Of a stretch of 64,000 bases of DNA, positions 48,152 through 58,228 are shown piece by piece. The stretch covers positions 20,001-84,000 of the forward strand of contig WPIO01000117.1 in the NCBI GenBank assembly GCA_009760855.2. Reading direction: 5' to 3'. A program made the translations under genes and the position numbers. This DNA is from Cristatella mucedo. Taxonomy: Eukaryota; Bryozoa; Phylactolaemata; Cristatellidae. The notes under the pieces were generated by a model. The model saw only the letters and a program-made list of their open reading frames with translations, did not search any database and was not told the origin of the DNA. The first letter of the stretch is position 1, and the number at the start of each line of letters is the position of its first letter.

Positions 48152-48604
48152 TTAATCTACATTATAAACTTTAGCTTGATCAATCTTCAATCTAAAATTA
48201 AGTCTTTCTTCAAAATTATAAACTTCTTTAGTAATATATGATCCATCTAGAATTCCAGTAATAGCAAAGTCATTTCCAAACTTTTGAATTATCTCAGCAA
48301 CACTAGTAAATTTGATTTGTTTGTTCTTTTGATCAAAGAAAATACTTGCTTTATTACCAAATGCAATTCTAATACCAATAGTTGAACGTATAAAACTTCC
48401 AATGTATTCAAGTTTCACACTTGCTTTATTATGAATATCTTCAAGTACAGGTTTCATATCTTCTGTAATGTACATCCATGCATTGAAGTAAGGCTTAGAA
48501 TCTTTACTAATTTTCTCTTCAATGTGAATACGTACTTGTTTTCCTTTAGGAATTACGACTGCAGCATTTTCGAGTACAACGAATCTTTTATTCTCCGTTT
48601 CCAT
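48152..48604 (-). CDS. orphan Polinton protein, 150 aa
   Basis: Intact frame; start ATG at 48,604 after TTGTATAGAA. Rich in beta-type sequence (FVVLENAAVVIPKGKQVRIH, EYIGSFIRSTIGIRIAFGNK), no zinc motif, no membrane segment. No family recognised. It lies in a minus-strand group with the protease and a zinc-ribbon protein. Confidence 0.6.
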   Translation of the reverse strand: METENKRFVVLENAAVVIPKGKQVRIHIEEKISKDSKPYFNAWMYITEDMKPVLEDIHNKASVKLEYIGSFIRSTIGIRIAFGNKASIFFDQKNKQIKFTSVAEIIQKFGNDFAITGILDGSYITKEVYNFEERLNFRLKIDQAKVYNVD

Positions 48605-48633
48605 TTCTATACAAGGGAAAGAACATGTTTAAA

Positions 48634-48948
48634 TTAAATTAATAATTCAATTGTTGACCCAAAATCCGATTCTTGCATTAGTTTTAAGAAGATTAGACAC
48701 CTTCTCCCACAGTCTGTTTGATCGTATTCTTGTAGTTTAAACGTTTGAAATGTTGGTATAACACCAAAATATTTTATAACTTCAGGCATTGGTGGTGCAC
48801 CAAATAAATCAAAGTAAAAACATTTGTTTCCTTCTTTTTTAATTGCTACCCGATGATATATTGCTTTTTCTGATTCACCAGTATTACAAATAAGACATTC
48901 ATTTCTTAATGGTTTTGTTAGTTCATCTCCTGTAAAGACACCTCTCAA
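48634..48948 (-). pseudogene. PRO: adenain-like cysteine protease
   Basis: Family role: maturation protease cleaving capsid and core precursors. Visible: IYHRVAIKKEGN (catalytic His), CFYFDLFGAPP (acid residue and FG), and QTDCGRRCLIFLK (oxyanion Gln and catalytic Cys). Order and spacing (His, Asp, Gln-Cys) fit the Polinton/adenovirus C5 type. The frame starts at a TTG at 48,948; upstream, TATAGAAATA stands where TATAGAAATG would be expected and a stop intervenes, so the original start seems lost. Confidence 0.85.
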
Positions 48949-48981
48949 TTTTTTTCTTTTATATAATTATTTATTTCTATA

Positions 48982-49373
48982 TCAGAAAAAAGGGATGATT
49001 TTACTTTTTTTTAATTGTTCAATAGTCTTTTTTAATTCTGCAATTTTGTCTCCTGAACCACTATATCTTTCTTTACTACCTGAGAATTTTTTACTAAGTG
49101 TATTTGATATTGCAGCAAATAAAGCAGGAATTGGAACAGATGATCCAGATTTGTTTTGTATTCTTCCAGAACCAGATTTGTTTTGTATTCTTCCAGAACC
49201 AACTGTCGTTGAATCAGATCTCAACTTGACAAACTTTGACTTCTTACTATCACAAATAGTACAAACAAACACCTTTTAAGCATTCCTCTCGTTCCTTTCG
49301 TACTATCGACTTCTACACATTCTTCAGGTATAGTATCAGTTTGTTTTTTACACTTCAAACAATATATTTCCAT
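48982..49373 (-). pseudogene. zinc-ribbon protein (DUF5679-like) with tandem duplication
   Basis: Start ATG at 49,373, divergent from the ATPase. The first part has YCLKCKKQTDT and, after a frame change near 49,270, CTICDSKKSKFVK, together a four-Cys ribbon of the type common in Polinton and adenovirus-like elements. A 27-bp direct duplication (49,145-49,171 and 49,172-49,198) repeats SGSGRIQNK. Then SVPIPALFAAISNTLSKKF and a coiled-coil end. Possibly a nucleic-acid-binding core protein. Confidence 0.6.
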
Positions 49374-49394
49374 ATCTATTATAATATAGAAAAA
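49374..49394. promoter_or_regulatory. divergent promoter between zinc-ribbon and ATPase genes
   Basis: A 21-base spacer with TCTATTATAATATAGA, an almost perfect palindrome that presents TATAGA to both start codons. Confidence 0.6.
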
Positions 49395-50063
49395 ATGTCT
49401 TTGCAAGTTATACCATTCAATTTTGGACAAAATGTTGATACAGGACATAAAGAACCATTACCTAAAGTTCCAATTAGATCATTAGTTCTTGGACCAAGTG
49501 GAACAGGTAAATCTCAGTTAGTAATGAATTGGATATTTTATTGAAAAGTTAATTATGATACTTGTACTGTTATTGCTTCAAGTTTAGATCAAAAGTTATA
49601 TCGTGGTCTTATGTCAATGACTAAAGAAAAGCCTGCATTTGTTTGGGTTAATGGAATTGATAATATGCCAGAAGTTGATTCATATAAGAATTGTAAGAAT
49701 GTTGTTGTATTAGATGATTTGATGACAGATGATCAATCTAAGATATTAGATTATTTTACTAGAGGAAGACATAAAGGTTTGAATATATTTTATCTTGCTC
49801 AAGGATTTACTAATATTCCTAGAAGAGAAATAAGAAACAATATAAATGTGATAATAATCTTTAAAAAGAATATTACTGATATAGAATATATTCGTGATTC
49901 ATGTGTTGGTGATATTGATAAGAAACAATTTAGAGAATAGGTAAACTCCTGTACAAGGAAAAGATATAGTTATTGTGTTATTGATCTAACTAAAACTGAA
50001 GGTGAAGGAAGATTTTGGTCTGTTGATAACACAGGTCAACAATTAATAACTATTTTTAATTGA
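49395..50063 (+). pseudogene. ATPase: FtsK/HerA-type genome-packaging ATPase
   Basis: Family role: pumps DNA into the capsid (A32-like). Walker A LVLGPSGTGKSQLV, Walker B NVVVLDDLM, a sensor-like FYLAQGFTNIPR, and a C-terminal FWSVDN segment. The start ATG follows ATATAGAAAAA. Broken by an in-frame TGA at 49,542-49,544 and TAG at 49,938-49,940; both stops are otherwise in frame, so they look like point mutations. Length about 220 codons, normal for Polinton ATPases. Confidence 0.92.
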
Positions 50064-50075
50064 ATATAGGAGAAA

Positions 50076-51196
50076 ATGATTAACGGTAAAATATATGCGA
50101 GTAAGAACAGACCTTACAGAGGAAGTGTTCAAGAAGCAATAGATTTAGAAAATAAACTTGTTAATTCAGAAAGTTTACGTGTTGCTGAAATACTTGATAA
50201 TGCTCAAGAGATACAAAGGATTGAAACAGAAATGCAAGCAAGAGATAGAGTTGAACATGAACTAAATGAACGAGCTTTAGAAAAATCAACTGATAACTCT
50301 GGTAATATTATTATTAGTAAATTAAAGAGAATTAGACCTAATCTTGCAGTTCAAATGGAACAAAAAGAAGAAATACAAAAAGCATTGGGTTATGATGTTA
50401 TTGAATGTGGTGATAAACTAAAATGTTTGATGAATAGTATGCATTTAGATTATAAAGATCAGTTTGAAAATATGATAGAATTTAAAGAAGAAATAAAAAG
50501 AGTATTTGATGAAGCAAAGAGAGCTATTGAAGAGAAATCAACACCAGATATCTCAAGAGCATTTTCAAGAGCTGTTAGTGCCTTTAATGAAAAGAATCCA
50601 AAAAAGCACTCAATTTAATTAATGGTGCAATTACAAATGCTCCTAATGAAGAAACAATGAAATGTCTTAAAGATACTAGACAATTTATTGCTGAAATCCT
50701 TAATGCTAATCCTTCTACTGGAACTAGAAGAGTAAAAAGAGTTAAAGCAACAGTTGTTGAACCTCTCGCAATAGAAGCTCCTAAAAGTGAGAAAGAAATA
50801 ATTCTTAGTATTACTAAAGGTAAGATGAGTAAAAAGTTGAGAGAATCAATAGATAGTCTTAATGAAAGTAACAAAGAGTTGTATGAAGGAGGTCTTTTCA
50901 ATAGTTATACTGAATTATATTCTAAACCAAACAAATCACTTAATGAAAGTAGGATTGTTGAATATCTTGGAGATAAATTCAATCCAAAGCAAGGACAAGG
51001 AGTAGAGATAGTTCCATTGTTTGTAAAATCTGAAAAATAAGTACTTGATAAAATTGATCTAGGGTTAAGTGAACTTGCAGCAGGAAATAGAGGTGTAATA
51101 AGTTCAATCAGTTCTGCTTTTGATTACCTTGCTTCATCTCGAAAAACACCAAAAAAATATGTTGCAAAGATAAACAAACTTTTATTTAATATATAG
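50076..51196 (+). pseudogene. orphan Polinton protein, about 370 codons
   Basis: Start ATG at 50,076 after ATATAGGAGAAA. Hydrophilic and mostly helical (QEIQRIETEMQARDRVEHEL, KRVFDEAKRAIEEKS). A frame change in an A-run near 50,600 and an in-frame TAA at 51,038-51,040 interrupt it. The frame then continues to a TAG at 51,194-51,196 that is part of the next gene's TATAGAAATG. It ends with RKTPKKYVAKINKLLF. No family recognised; the position between ATPase and capsid genes suggests a virion or assembly protein. Confidence 0.6.
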
Positions 51197-51198
51197 AA

Positions 51199-52018
51199 AT
51201 GAGTGACTTGGTAAAAATTGCTAGTGAAATATTAAAGAATCTTGAAAGCATTAGAAGAAGTAGTCAAGCAAGTTAAGATGGATATGTTTTCAATATAATT
51301 GGAACTACTAATCCAATAAGAGCTAGGGTTAATACCCCTATTTTACTAAGAGGGAAAAACTTTAAGATCTGGTTTAAGAAATTTGCTGCAAATAGTTCTA
51401 TTAGAAATATAACTGAAATAATAATAATTTTGTTTATAGAGTTACTGGTGGTTCCGAACAAAATATTAAATTAAGTCCTGGAATATATGGTGGTACAACT
51501 GATGATATAAATGTTATAATTGCTGATACAATTAATTATTCAATTAAAAAATCTGGAGCAACAACTGATAAGTTTCAAATGGGACTTGATACTGCTACTT
51601 CGAAATCATGGATTAAATTACCTGTTGGTTGGAGTTTTCTTGCAAGTAAGTCTACTATTTCTACTATATTAGGATTTACTGCTGCTGCTTATACAACTCT
51701 TTCTGCTGCTGACTTTGCTAAAATGTATTCTGACATTACACCAGTCGTTTGTACACCTAATACTAAGGTTGATTCTGAGAGTGAAGTGTATGTTAGTAAT
51801 ATTTTATAAATGGAAAAGAATCACAAGTACTAGCTAGTTTTCCTTATGATGCCTGTCCGTGGAATTTAACGGTTTATGAACCAAAAACTATTGAATATCA
51901 TAATGTTAGTAATGATTCTATCTCTGATATAGTAATTACTATTACTGATCAAAACCAAAATATAATAGATTTTAATTCTCAAAATATTACAGTTGCTATA
52001 GGAATTCTTGAAGTATAA
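51199..52018 (+). pseudogene. putative minor capsid (jelly-roll-like) protein 1
   Basis: Start ATG directly after TATATAGAA. A short helical N-terminus is followed by beta-rich sequence (FIIGTTNPIRARVNTPI-type, WIKLPVGWSFLASK, CPWNLTVYEPKTIEYHNV). Ends with ITITDQNQNIIDFNSQNITV, which parallels ISLTDQNGNPVSIITDVV at the end of the next gene. The shared C-terminal pattern suggests paralogous or similarly folded virion proteins. Frame changes near 51,250, 51,290 and 51,430 and a stop at about 51,807 break it. The penton/minor capsid role is inference from position and beta-rich composition. Confidence 0.5.
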
Positions 52019-52031
52019 GTTAATATAGAAA

Positions 52032-52922
52032 ATGTCAATAAGATTAACTGGAACTAGTAGTTCGGAATCAAAAACATTATATCCACCTCTTATGCTTGGA
52101 TCTGATTCAGGTTATAATAAAATTGGATTACGAAGAGTAGAATTCACTTATACTAGTAAAGTAGTATTAAATATACTTAAAGATATAAATGATAAACTTT
52201 GGTTTAAGTGGTCAATGACTGATGCCTCACCAGCGTATATTACAATTGCTCCTGGTTATTATGATTCAGATAAAATAACAGCAGCTCTAAATAGAGGACT
52301 ATCATAACCTCAACCAAAAACTATCGTTGCTCCAAATGGGTCAACAAAGACATCAACGCTTAGCGCTTTTTACGATACAACTAAAAGAAATAGTACAGGT
52401 ATAAAATTTAGTGTTGATACAGATGATAGAATATTAATGCAAATAGTTGGTGATTTCGTTGTTCTACTTGGAAGCAATTCTAATGTTGCTGTGAATTCAA
52501 CAGGTGATACTCTTGGTTTTAATTCAAATCAACAAGGAACATTTGATTCTGCTCTTGTAGGTAGAACACCTTATGAAGCAATAGAAAAATCAATGTACTT
52601 TGCAGGAATCTTTAAAGCATGGAATGCAATTTTATTACCAGACAATAAAGGAATACGATGGATAAGTGTTGATTGTGATTTAGTTGATCCTTTTAAGAAT
52701 TATGTAGAAAAAAGAAAAGGATTCTTAGAGCAATGTGCATCTTTACATATTATAGATGTTGATGATATTAGACCATGTGAAAGGGTTGATCTACACATTA
52801 TTAATGTATTGTATTTATCAACACGTGGTGATGTAGATGGAATAAGTAGTTTTAAGATAAGTTTAACAGATCAAAATGGAAATCCTGTTTCAATTATAAC
52901 TGATGTAGTTGCAACAATATAA
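52032..52922 (+). pseudogene. putative minor capsid/penton-like protein 2
   Basis: Start ATG after TTAATATAGAAA. Beta-rich: KIGLRRVEFTYTSKVVLNI, DKLWFKWSMTDASPAYITI, GYYDSDKITAALNRGL, then an in-frame TAA at 52,305-52,307 and, in the same frame, MQIVGDFVVLLGSN, ERVDLHIINVLYLSTRGDVD and SLTDQNGNPVSIITDVVA. Apart from the stop the frame is open (297 codons). The arrangement (penton-like gene upstream of the capsid gene) is as expected for this group, but no diagnostic motif was recognised. Confidence 0.55.
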
Positions 52923-52943
52923 ATTTCAAAGCAATATAGAGCA

Positions 52944-53561
52944 ATGGGTAGCTATGCAAGAGTTGGCCATCAAAGAATACATGGTGGAAAATATCGTGGA
53001 TCTGGAGTAAAGTTTGATAATGCTCTTGATATTTTTAATAAAGTTTTAGGTACTACAGGTAAAGCTGTTGATGCAGGATTAACGATTGCAAATAAAGGTA
53101 TTGAAATGCATCAAGAAAGAAAGCTTACTGAACTTCAAACTAAAAAAGAAAAGATAGATCAAGATTATGCTGTTAAACGTAGAGAGATGGATGATAAACT
53201 TGAAGAAGAAAAGAGAAAGAAAGAACTTGAATATGAGCTTGAAAAGAAAAGAAAAGATGAAGAATATATGACAGAATATGACAGAAAAATGAAAGAGATG
53301 GATCTTAAACTAAAAGAAGTTATGCTTGAAAAGGTTACTAAGAAAAAATCTAAAAAAAGTAGAAAGGCAAAGATAGAAGAAGATGAACCAGAAGTAGAAG
53401 ACTATTCAGAGACTCTTAAAGAGAATGATCCTAAAGCATATAAAGAAATAGCAAAAGTAATTAATGATAAAGCTGTTGTTCCCTATGTTAATCCTAGGAT
53501 TGATACTTATGGTGGAAACATAAAGAAAAAATTAGGTGCTGGATTATATATTCAAAAATAA
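52944..53561 (+). CDS. coiled-coil virion-type protein with adenain-like cleavage site
   Basis: Intact 205-codon frame; start ATG after CAATATAGAGC. N-terminal VGHQRIHGGKYRGSGVKF contains IHGG-K, matching the adenoviral protease consensus (M/I/L)xGG-x. The middle is a long charged coiled coil (residues about 55-135), then a basic patch KKKSKKSRKAK, and a Gly-rich tail NIKKKLGAGLYIQ. Placed directly before the capsid gene. Probably a processed core or scaffold protein; no family recognised. Confidence 0.65.
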   Translation: MGSYARVGHQRIHGGKYRGSGVKFDNALDIFNKVLGTTGKAVDAGLTIANKGIEMHQERKLTELQTKKEKIDQDYAVKRREMDDKLEEEKRKKELEYELEKKRKDEEYMTEYDRKMKEMDLKLKEVMLEKVTKKKSKKSRKAKIEEDEPEVEDYSETLKENDPKAYKEIAKVINDKAVVPYVNPRIDTYGGNIKKKLGAGLYIQK

Positions 53562-53588
53562 ATTTTTAGCTTTTTATATAGAGAAGAA

Positions 53589-55099
53589 ATGGCAAGTGCA
53601 CCTATCGATAGTATACTCGAACTTGGAGATCCTGAGTTTCCTGAATATAAACTTAAAGACTATCAATTTAGAGAGTTTTATCAAGTTAATGGAAATGAGA
53701 CTGATAATGTTACTAGTAAATTAGTTTCATTGTTCCTGGTGAACAACAAACGTGTCATGTCTTATCTGATAGTTATCTTTTACTTCAGGGACAAATACAA
53801 GTCCAAACTGAAGCTGATGGAGCTTTTGGTCCTCCTCATAGAAATCTTGCATCCAGTCTTGTTAATAATGCTGGCGCATTGATGTTTAGTGGTATGAGAG
53901 TTAGACTTGGCACTGAAGAGATTGAAAGCCTCCCACCAAAAGAAGGAGTTGGAAGTGTTATAACACTAATGGGTCTTCTATGTTATCCTAATGAATATAA
54001 CAGAACTAAAGGTCCTGCTAGTGGATGGAGAAAAGATAAAGCAAGGGAAGTTGAAGATTTATCTTCTAATCTTACTTCTTATGTAAGTCAAATTTCTACT
54101 ACAGCTAGTGCTTCAAATATTGGATATGTAGTTAGAAGAGGAGTTATAAATAACACTATTGACGAGGTTGAAAATTTCAGTATTGCATTGCCTCTATCAA
54201 GAATCTCCTGTTTCTGTGCTGATATGAATACAATTTTTTATAATATTCCATTTACACTTGAAATGACTCGTGTTGGTGGATTTGATAGAGATATTATTTT
54301 GACTGGAACAAGTGGAGGTGCAAATGACCAAAATAATGCAGTGTCTACGAAATCAGTTGCTATTGGTAATGAACAAGGTGTCTATACTGCTTTCAGAACT
54401 GAAATGTCAAAAATGAGACTTGTTGTAGCATGTGTAACACCAAAAGAAAGTATTCAAAGAGCACTTGCAGATATTTCAAGTGAGAGATCAAAGAAAATTA
54501 GACTAAATTAAAGAGTTAGACGTTATGAAAACATTCCTGTAAATACCTTCAACCAAAATCTTAGATTTGTTAAAACTCTATCAGTTCAAAATACAATTGA
54601 TAAAGTTAGGTGGTTGATTGTCGCAGCTAAAAATGCTGATAAATACGATAGTTACACTGGTAACCACTGCACTTACAATCATTGTGATATTAAAAGTGTT
54701 TCAGTTCTTGCTAATGGATCTAAACAATATCCTGCAGTTCCAAGATCTAGTTTACCAAAACTTGGTAAGCATGCACTAGCGTGTATGGATTTCACGACTT
54801 TCAGAAAACGATATCTTGGTGTTAATGAACTTGCTAATCCAACTGGTGTTTCTTTCTTAGAATGGATCTCGCTTTATCCTATTCATGTTGTTGACTTGCA
54901 ATACAATGATGAACCTCTTAAAGTGGCTTCTAGACTTGATGTAACTGTAGAATTCAATAGTGCTGTGCCTGCTGGAACCACATTGATAATCCATTACTTG
55001 ACTATTTGTGAGAATAGTGCTGAACTAACTTCTAATGGAAGTGGTGCTAATTTCCCTTGTAGCAAGGGGAATATGGCTTATGATGGAAGAGATTTTTAA
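53589..55099 (+). pseudogene. MCP: major capsid protein (double jelly-roll hexon-like)
   Basis: Family role: trimeric capsomer of the icosahedral shell. Start ATG after TTATATAGAGAAGAA. The N-terminal part has REFYQVNG; after a frame change near 53,717 the frame shows IVPGEQQTCHVLSDSYLLLQ and LVNNAGALMFSGMRVRLG. These blocks, typical of Polinton/adintovirus hexons, are followed by YNIPFTLEMTRVGGFDRDII, VDKVRW-type strand near 54,605 (TIDKVRWLIVAA) and a C-terminal second jelly roll. An in-frame TAA at 54,509-54,511 splits it again. Full length about 500 codons, as expected. Confidence 0.9.
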
Positions 55100-55122
55100 T
55101 AAAATTATAATAATAAAATATA

Positions 55123-55947
55123 ATGCAAAAAAGAATTTTATTCAAGGGTCTGATGAGTGGAAGAGAGCCATGAGTCTAAATATAGGTGGATCAGAAGTGT
55201 ATTCAGTTCTTGGGAATGATATGGTTTTTGGTAGTCAAACTGATTGTGATATTGAATTAATTGCTAATAGAAAACTAAAAAAATATATTGCTAATTCTCA
55301 ACCAATGAGATTTGCGCAAATGTTATTTGGTAAGGTATTCGAGCCAATCGCTGCTAAATATTTAGAAATGAAATTAGATAGAACTATTGAAAATGCAAAT
55401 GATTGTTTTACTAGTGAAGGGGTCTTTCGCTATTCCCCAGACGGAATTATTGATCATGACACGTTAATAGAAATAAAATGTTTATGGAGTAGAACTATTG
55501 TAGAAGATTTTGTTCCAAAACAATACTTGGCTCAATGTTTATTAGGACTTCATGTTTTAAAACTAAGTAGATGTTTTTATAATGAATTTGAAATATTTGT
55601 ACCTGGATTGTGATGATATTCCTAAAGATTGTGTTGCAGCTGGAACAGTAAGGATTCCAACAAGTTATATTTTTGATATGCCGATAAGAGAACCTTTGCT
55701 TATGTTTTTACTTAAAGATGAAAAATATTATGATTTTGAATTTGAAATAATTTCTGATTATGGTAGATTTAATAATAAAAAGAGTTTTGGTTTTGATATA
55801 AAATATTATATAAAAAAAGTAGAAATACAAGTGATAGAAGAGGAAGATCCGCTTAGATTTCCAAGGATTGTTCACATTGCTAGAGAAGTATTAGAAAGAA
55901 GTAAAATATTAATCAATGAATATATAGAAAATATCAAAGTTTCGTGA
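55123..55947 (+). pseudogene. YqaJ/lambda-exonuclease-like nuclease
   Basis: Start ATG at 55,123 after AAAATATA. After an early frame change the frame shows QGSDEWKRAMSLNIGGSEVY, FGKVFEPIAAKYLEM, FRYSPDGIID and LIEIKCLWSRT, then KQYLAQCLLGLHVLK. These are the ordered motifs of the YqaJ-type PD-(D/E)xK recombination exonucleases (Asp in SPDG, Glu-x-Lys in EIK). A second frame change near 55,590-55,610 separates a C-terminal part ending YIENIKVS. Such 5'-3' exonucleases usually act in recombination-type replication or DNA processing; it is not part of the core Polinton set. Confidence 0.85.
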
Positions 55948-56925
55948 TGAAGATTATGTTTAAAAAATTAATGGTACTATACTTTCAGATTTGAATGCAA
56001 ATGGAAATCGAATTATAAATTTATCAGATCCAAATAATGACTCAGATGCTGTTTCGAAGTCTTATGCTGATTCTAAATTTGTTGTAAATACGGGAGCGAC
56101 TTTGAATCTTGGTGGAAAAACAATTACTAATCTTGCTCCAGGTGCTAATCCTACAGAAGCAGTAAATGTTAGTCAAGTGAGTAATTATGTTAATGTTATG
56201 TTAAGTTATGTTAAGAAGTTATGTTAAGAATTAAATTAAATTAAATTAAAATAAAAATTTAAAATTAAAATTAAAAATAAAAAAAAATAAAAAATTAAAT
56301 AAAATTAAATTAAAGTAAAAGTTATGTTAAGAAGACTGGTGATACAATGTTATCTGATTTAAACATGAATAGCTTTGCCATAACATCTACTTACTGGAAT
56401 TCAGGTAATACCAAACCAGTGGTATTAAATGATGATTTTTGTGTTAAGTATGGTGGAATGAAACGAGATGTTTTACTTAAAGGATTTCCTTCAACAACTA
56501 ATATTGATATGGGAGGATATTCAATAACTAATGTTGCAAATCCTGTTAATCCTCTTGATGTTGCAACTAAATCTTATGTAGATAAAACAGTTAAAAAAAT
56601 AACAGAAGTACTAGCTCTATCAATGGATCTTAATGCAAAGAACTCAATACTAAATCTATCAACACCTTATTCATGGACAAACAAAACTGCACCACCTATA
56701 ATGATATTAAATGTTATGGTTGTTGGAGCATCTAATTGTATGTTTCTAAAACCTAATAGTGATACAACTGCAGTATCTGGAGATGTAAGAGCAATAAATA
56801 CTTCTCCAACAGGTGTGGATTTAAAGTATTATGTTTATTTTACAAGACTTCCAACAGAGTATTACTTCATTGATTCAACTGGAAAACTAAGAGTAAATAT
56901 CTTGGTCAGTTATGTATCCACCTGA
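55947..56925 (+). pseudogene. fibre-like protein C
   Basis: Start ATG at 55,947 overlaps the preceding TGA (TGATG). After an early frame change: NGTILSDLNANGNRIINLSD, DSDAVSKSYADSK, LGGKTITNLAPGANPTEAV. An AT-only low-complexity insertion at about 56,225-56,335 is flanked by a repeated GTTATGTTAAGAAG and interrupts the frame. Then TGDTMLSDLNMNSF, IDMGGYSITNVANPVNPLDV, ATKSYVDK and a beta-rich C-terminal domain ending VNILVSYVST. Same stalk-repeat type as the genes at 43.4-44.6 kb, on the opposite strand. Probable attachment fibre by analogy. Confidence 0.7.
56225..56335. repeat. AT-only low-complexity insertion
   Basis: AAATTAAATT-type sequence between two copies of GTTATGTTAAGAAG. It looks like slippage-driven expansion within a fibre gene. 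Confidence 0.85.
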
Positions 56926-56931
56926 ATAGTA

Positions 56932-57345
56932 TTAATGATATATTAAAACTATTAACTCTTTTAACATTGTTGCTTTACGTTTACCTTTAAGAATAGGGAA
57001 CAGTTTTGATATAGAACAAATAGCTTCATGGTCTAAACAATGATGTAATAAAGTAGAGCAACATTGTTTTTTTAAGTGTTTCTTAACTAATGAATATAAT
57101 TTAGTTGGTCTCTCTTTCTTAAATGAGTTAGTATTTATGTTACAGTAAGAACAAATTATAATTGCATCATTACGCATAAGACTAGTATCAAATTCTGTTT
57201 CATTCATATCTTTATCACAGATATCACAACGTATTTCATATTTTCTTTTTGGTCTTTTTATTTCTTGATGACAGTAAGGATGTTTTCCTTCTAGATAATC
57301 AGTTTCATTAAATGTATTTAAACATGTTTCACAAAATACTTCCAT
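56932..57345 (-). CDS. Cys-rich zinc-finger protein, 137 aa
   Basis: Intact frame; start ATG at 57,345-57,343, ten bases from the integrase ATG. Two or three zinc-binding pairs: FCETCLNTF with YCHQE, RCDICDKDM with ICSYC, and a later HKQ/CCSTLLHHCLDHEAIC region. No family recognised. Divergent pairing with the integrase suggests shared expression. Confidence 0.6.
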   Translation of the reverse strand: MEVFCETCLNTFNETDYLEGKHPYCHQEIKRPKRKYEIRCDICDKDMNETEFDTSLMRNDAIIICSYCNINTNSFKKERPTKLYSLVKKHLKKQCCSTLLHHCLDHEAICSISKLFPILKGKRKATMLKELIVLIYH

Positions 57346-57355
57346 TCTCTATAGA
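57346..57355. promoter_or_regulatory. 10-bp divergent promoter TCTCTATAGA
   Basis: The complete spacer between two start codons. It reads CATTCTCTATAGAATG with both ATGs, an almost perfect palindrome that gives TATAGA-ATG on each strand. Confidence 0.65.
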
Positions 57356-58228
57356 ATGTCGTTTTTAACTCTAAATGAAAGAAAAAAGAAGGTGAACTCA
57401 ATCCTGACTCAGATATAAGTCAAGTATTCAAACCAAGACCTAAGAAAATTCCACTAGGTTTCTTTAATTTTGTTGAGCCTAATGAAAATCATCAAGGAGA
57501 CATTTTATACATGCCTAATGATTCTGGATATAAATATGCACTTAGTGTTATTGATGTTGCTAGTAGATACAAAGATTCAAGACCTCTTAAAACAAAGTCT
57601 TCTATAGAAGTAACAAAAGCAATAATAGATATTTACAATAAAGGTCCTTTGAAGTGGCCAAAGAAAATGACAGTTGATCCAGGATCAGAGTTTAAAGGAG
57701 AGTTTGCTAAAGAAATGAAAAAACATGAAACACAAATTATTGAAGATACTAGTAAAAAGAGTGTTGCATTAGTTGAAAGAATGAATAGAACAGTTGCTGA
57801 GAGAGCATTTATTGCTCAGTATGAAAAAGAAATAGAAAGTATCAATAAAGGAGAATATACTAGAAACAGAGAGTGGATTGATAATTTACCAAAGATTATT
57901 GATTATCTAAATAATAGTGTTACGAAAGCAATAGGTGAAAAACCTGCTAAAGCGATAAAAAAGAGAAAAAGTAAAACTAAAGAAACCAAAATATCATAGA
58001 AAAGTAGGAGAACAAGAACCTTTATTAGAACTTGGAACAACTGTTAGATATTTATTAGAACCAGGTGAAGGAGAAGATGAAAAAAGAAGAGCTACAGATG
58101 CGATATGGAGTTTAACTAAACATACTATTGTTAGATTAATGGTATTGCAAGAACAAGCTGTTAGATATTGGGTAAATGATGTTAAAAGAAGTTTTGTTAG
58201 AGAGGAATTACAAGTTGTTAAGCCTTAG
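57356..58228 (+). pseudogene. INT: RVE (retroviral-type) integrase
   Basis: Family role: inserts the element into host DNA. Start ATG at 57,356 right after CTATAGA. After a frame change near 57,385: ENHQGDILYMP (first Asp), YALSVIDVASRYKDSRPL, KMTVDPGSEFKGEF (second Asp) and ALVERMNRTVAER (Glu), the complete DDE triad. After another frame change near 57,970 a C-terminal domain follows (ATDAIWSLTKHTIVRLMVL, SFVREELQVV) of the kind found in Polinton and virophage integrases. The N-terminal zinc domain is short or absent. Confidence 0.93.
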
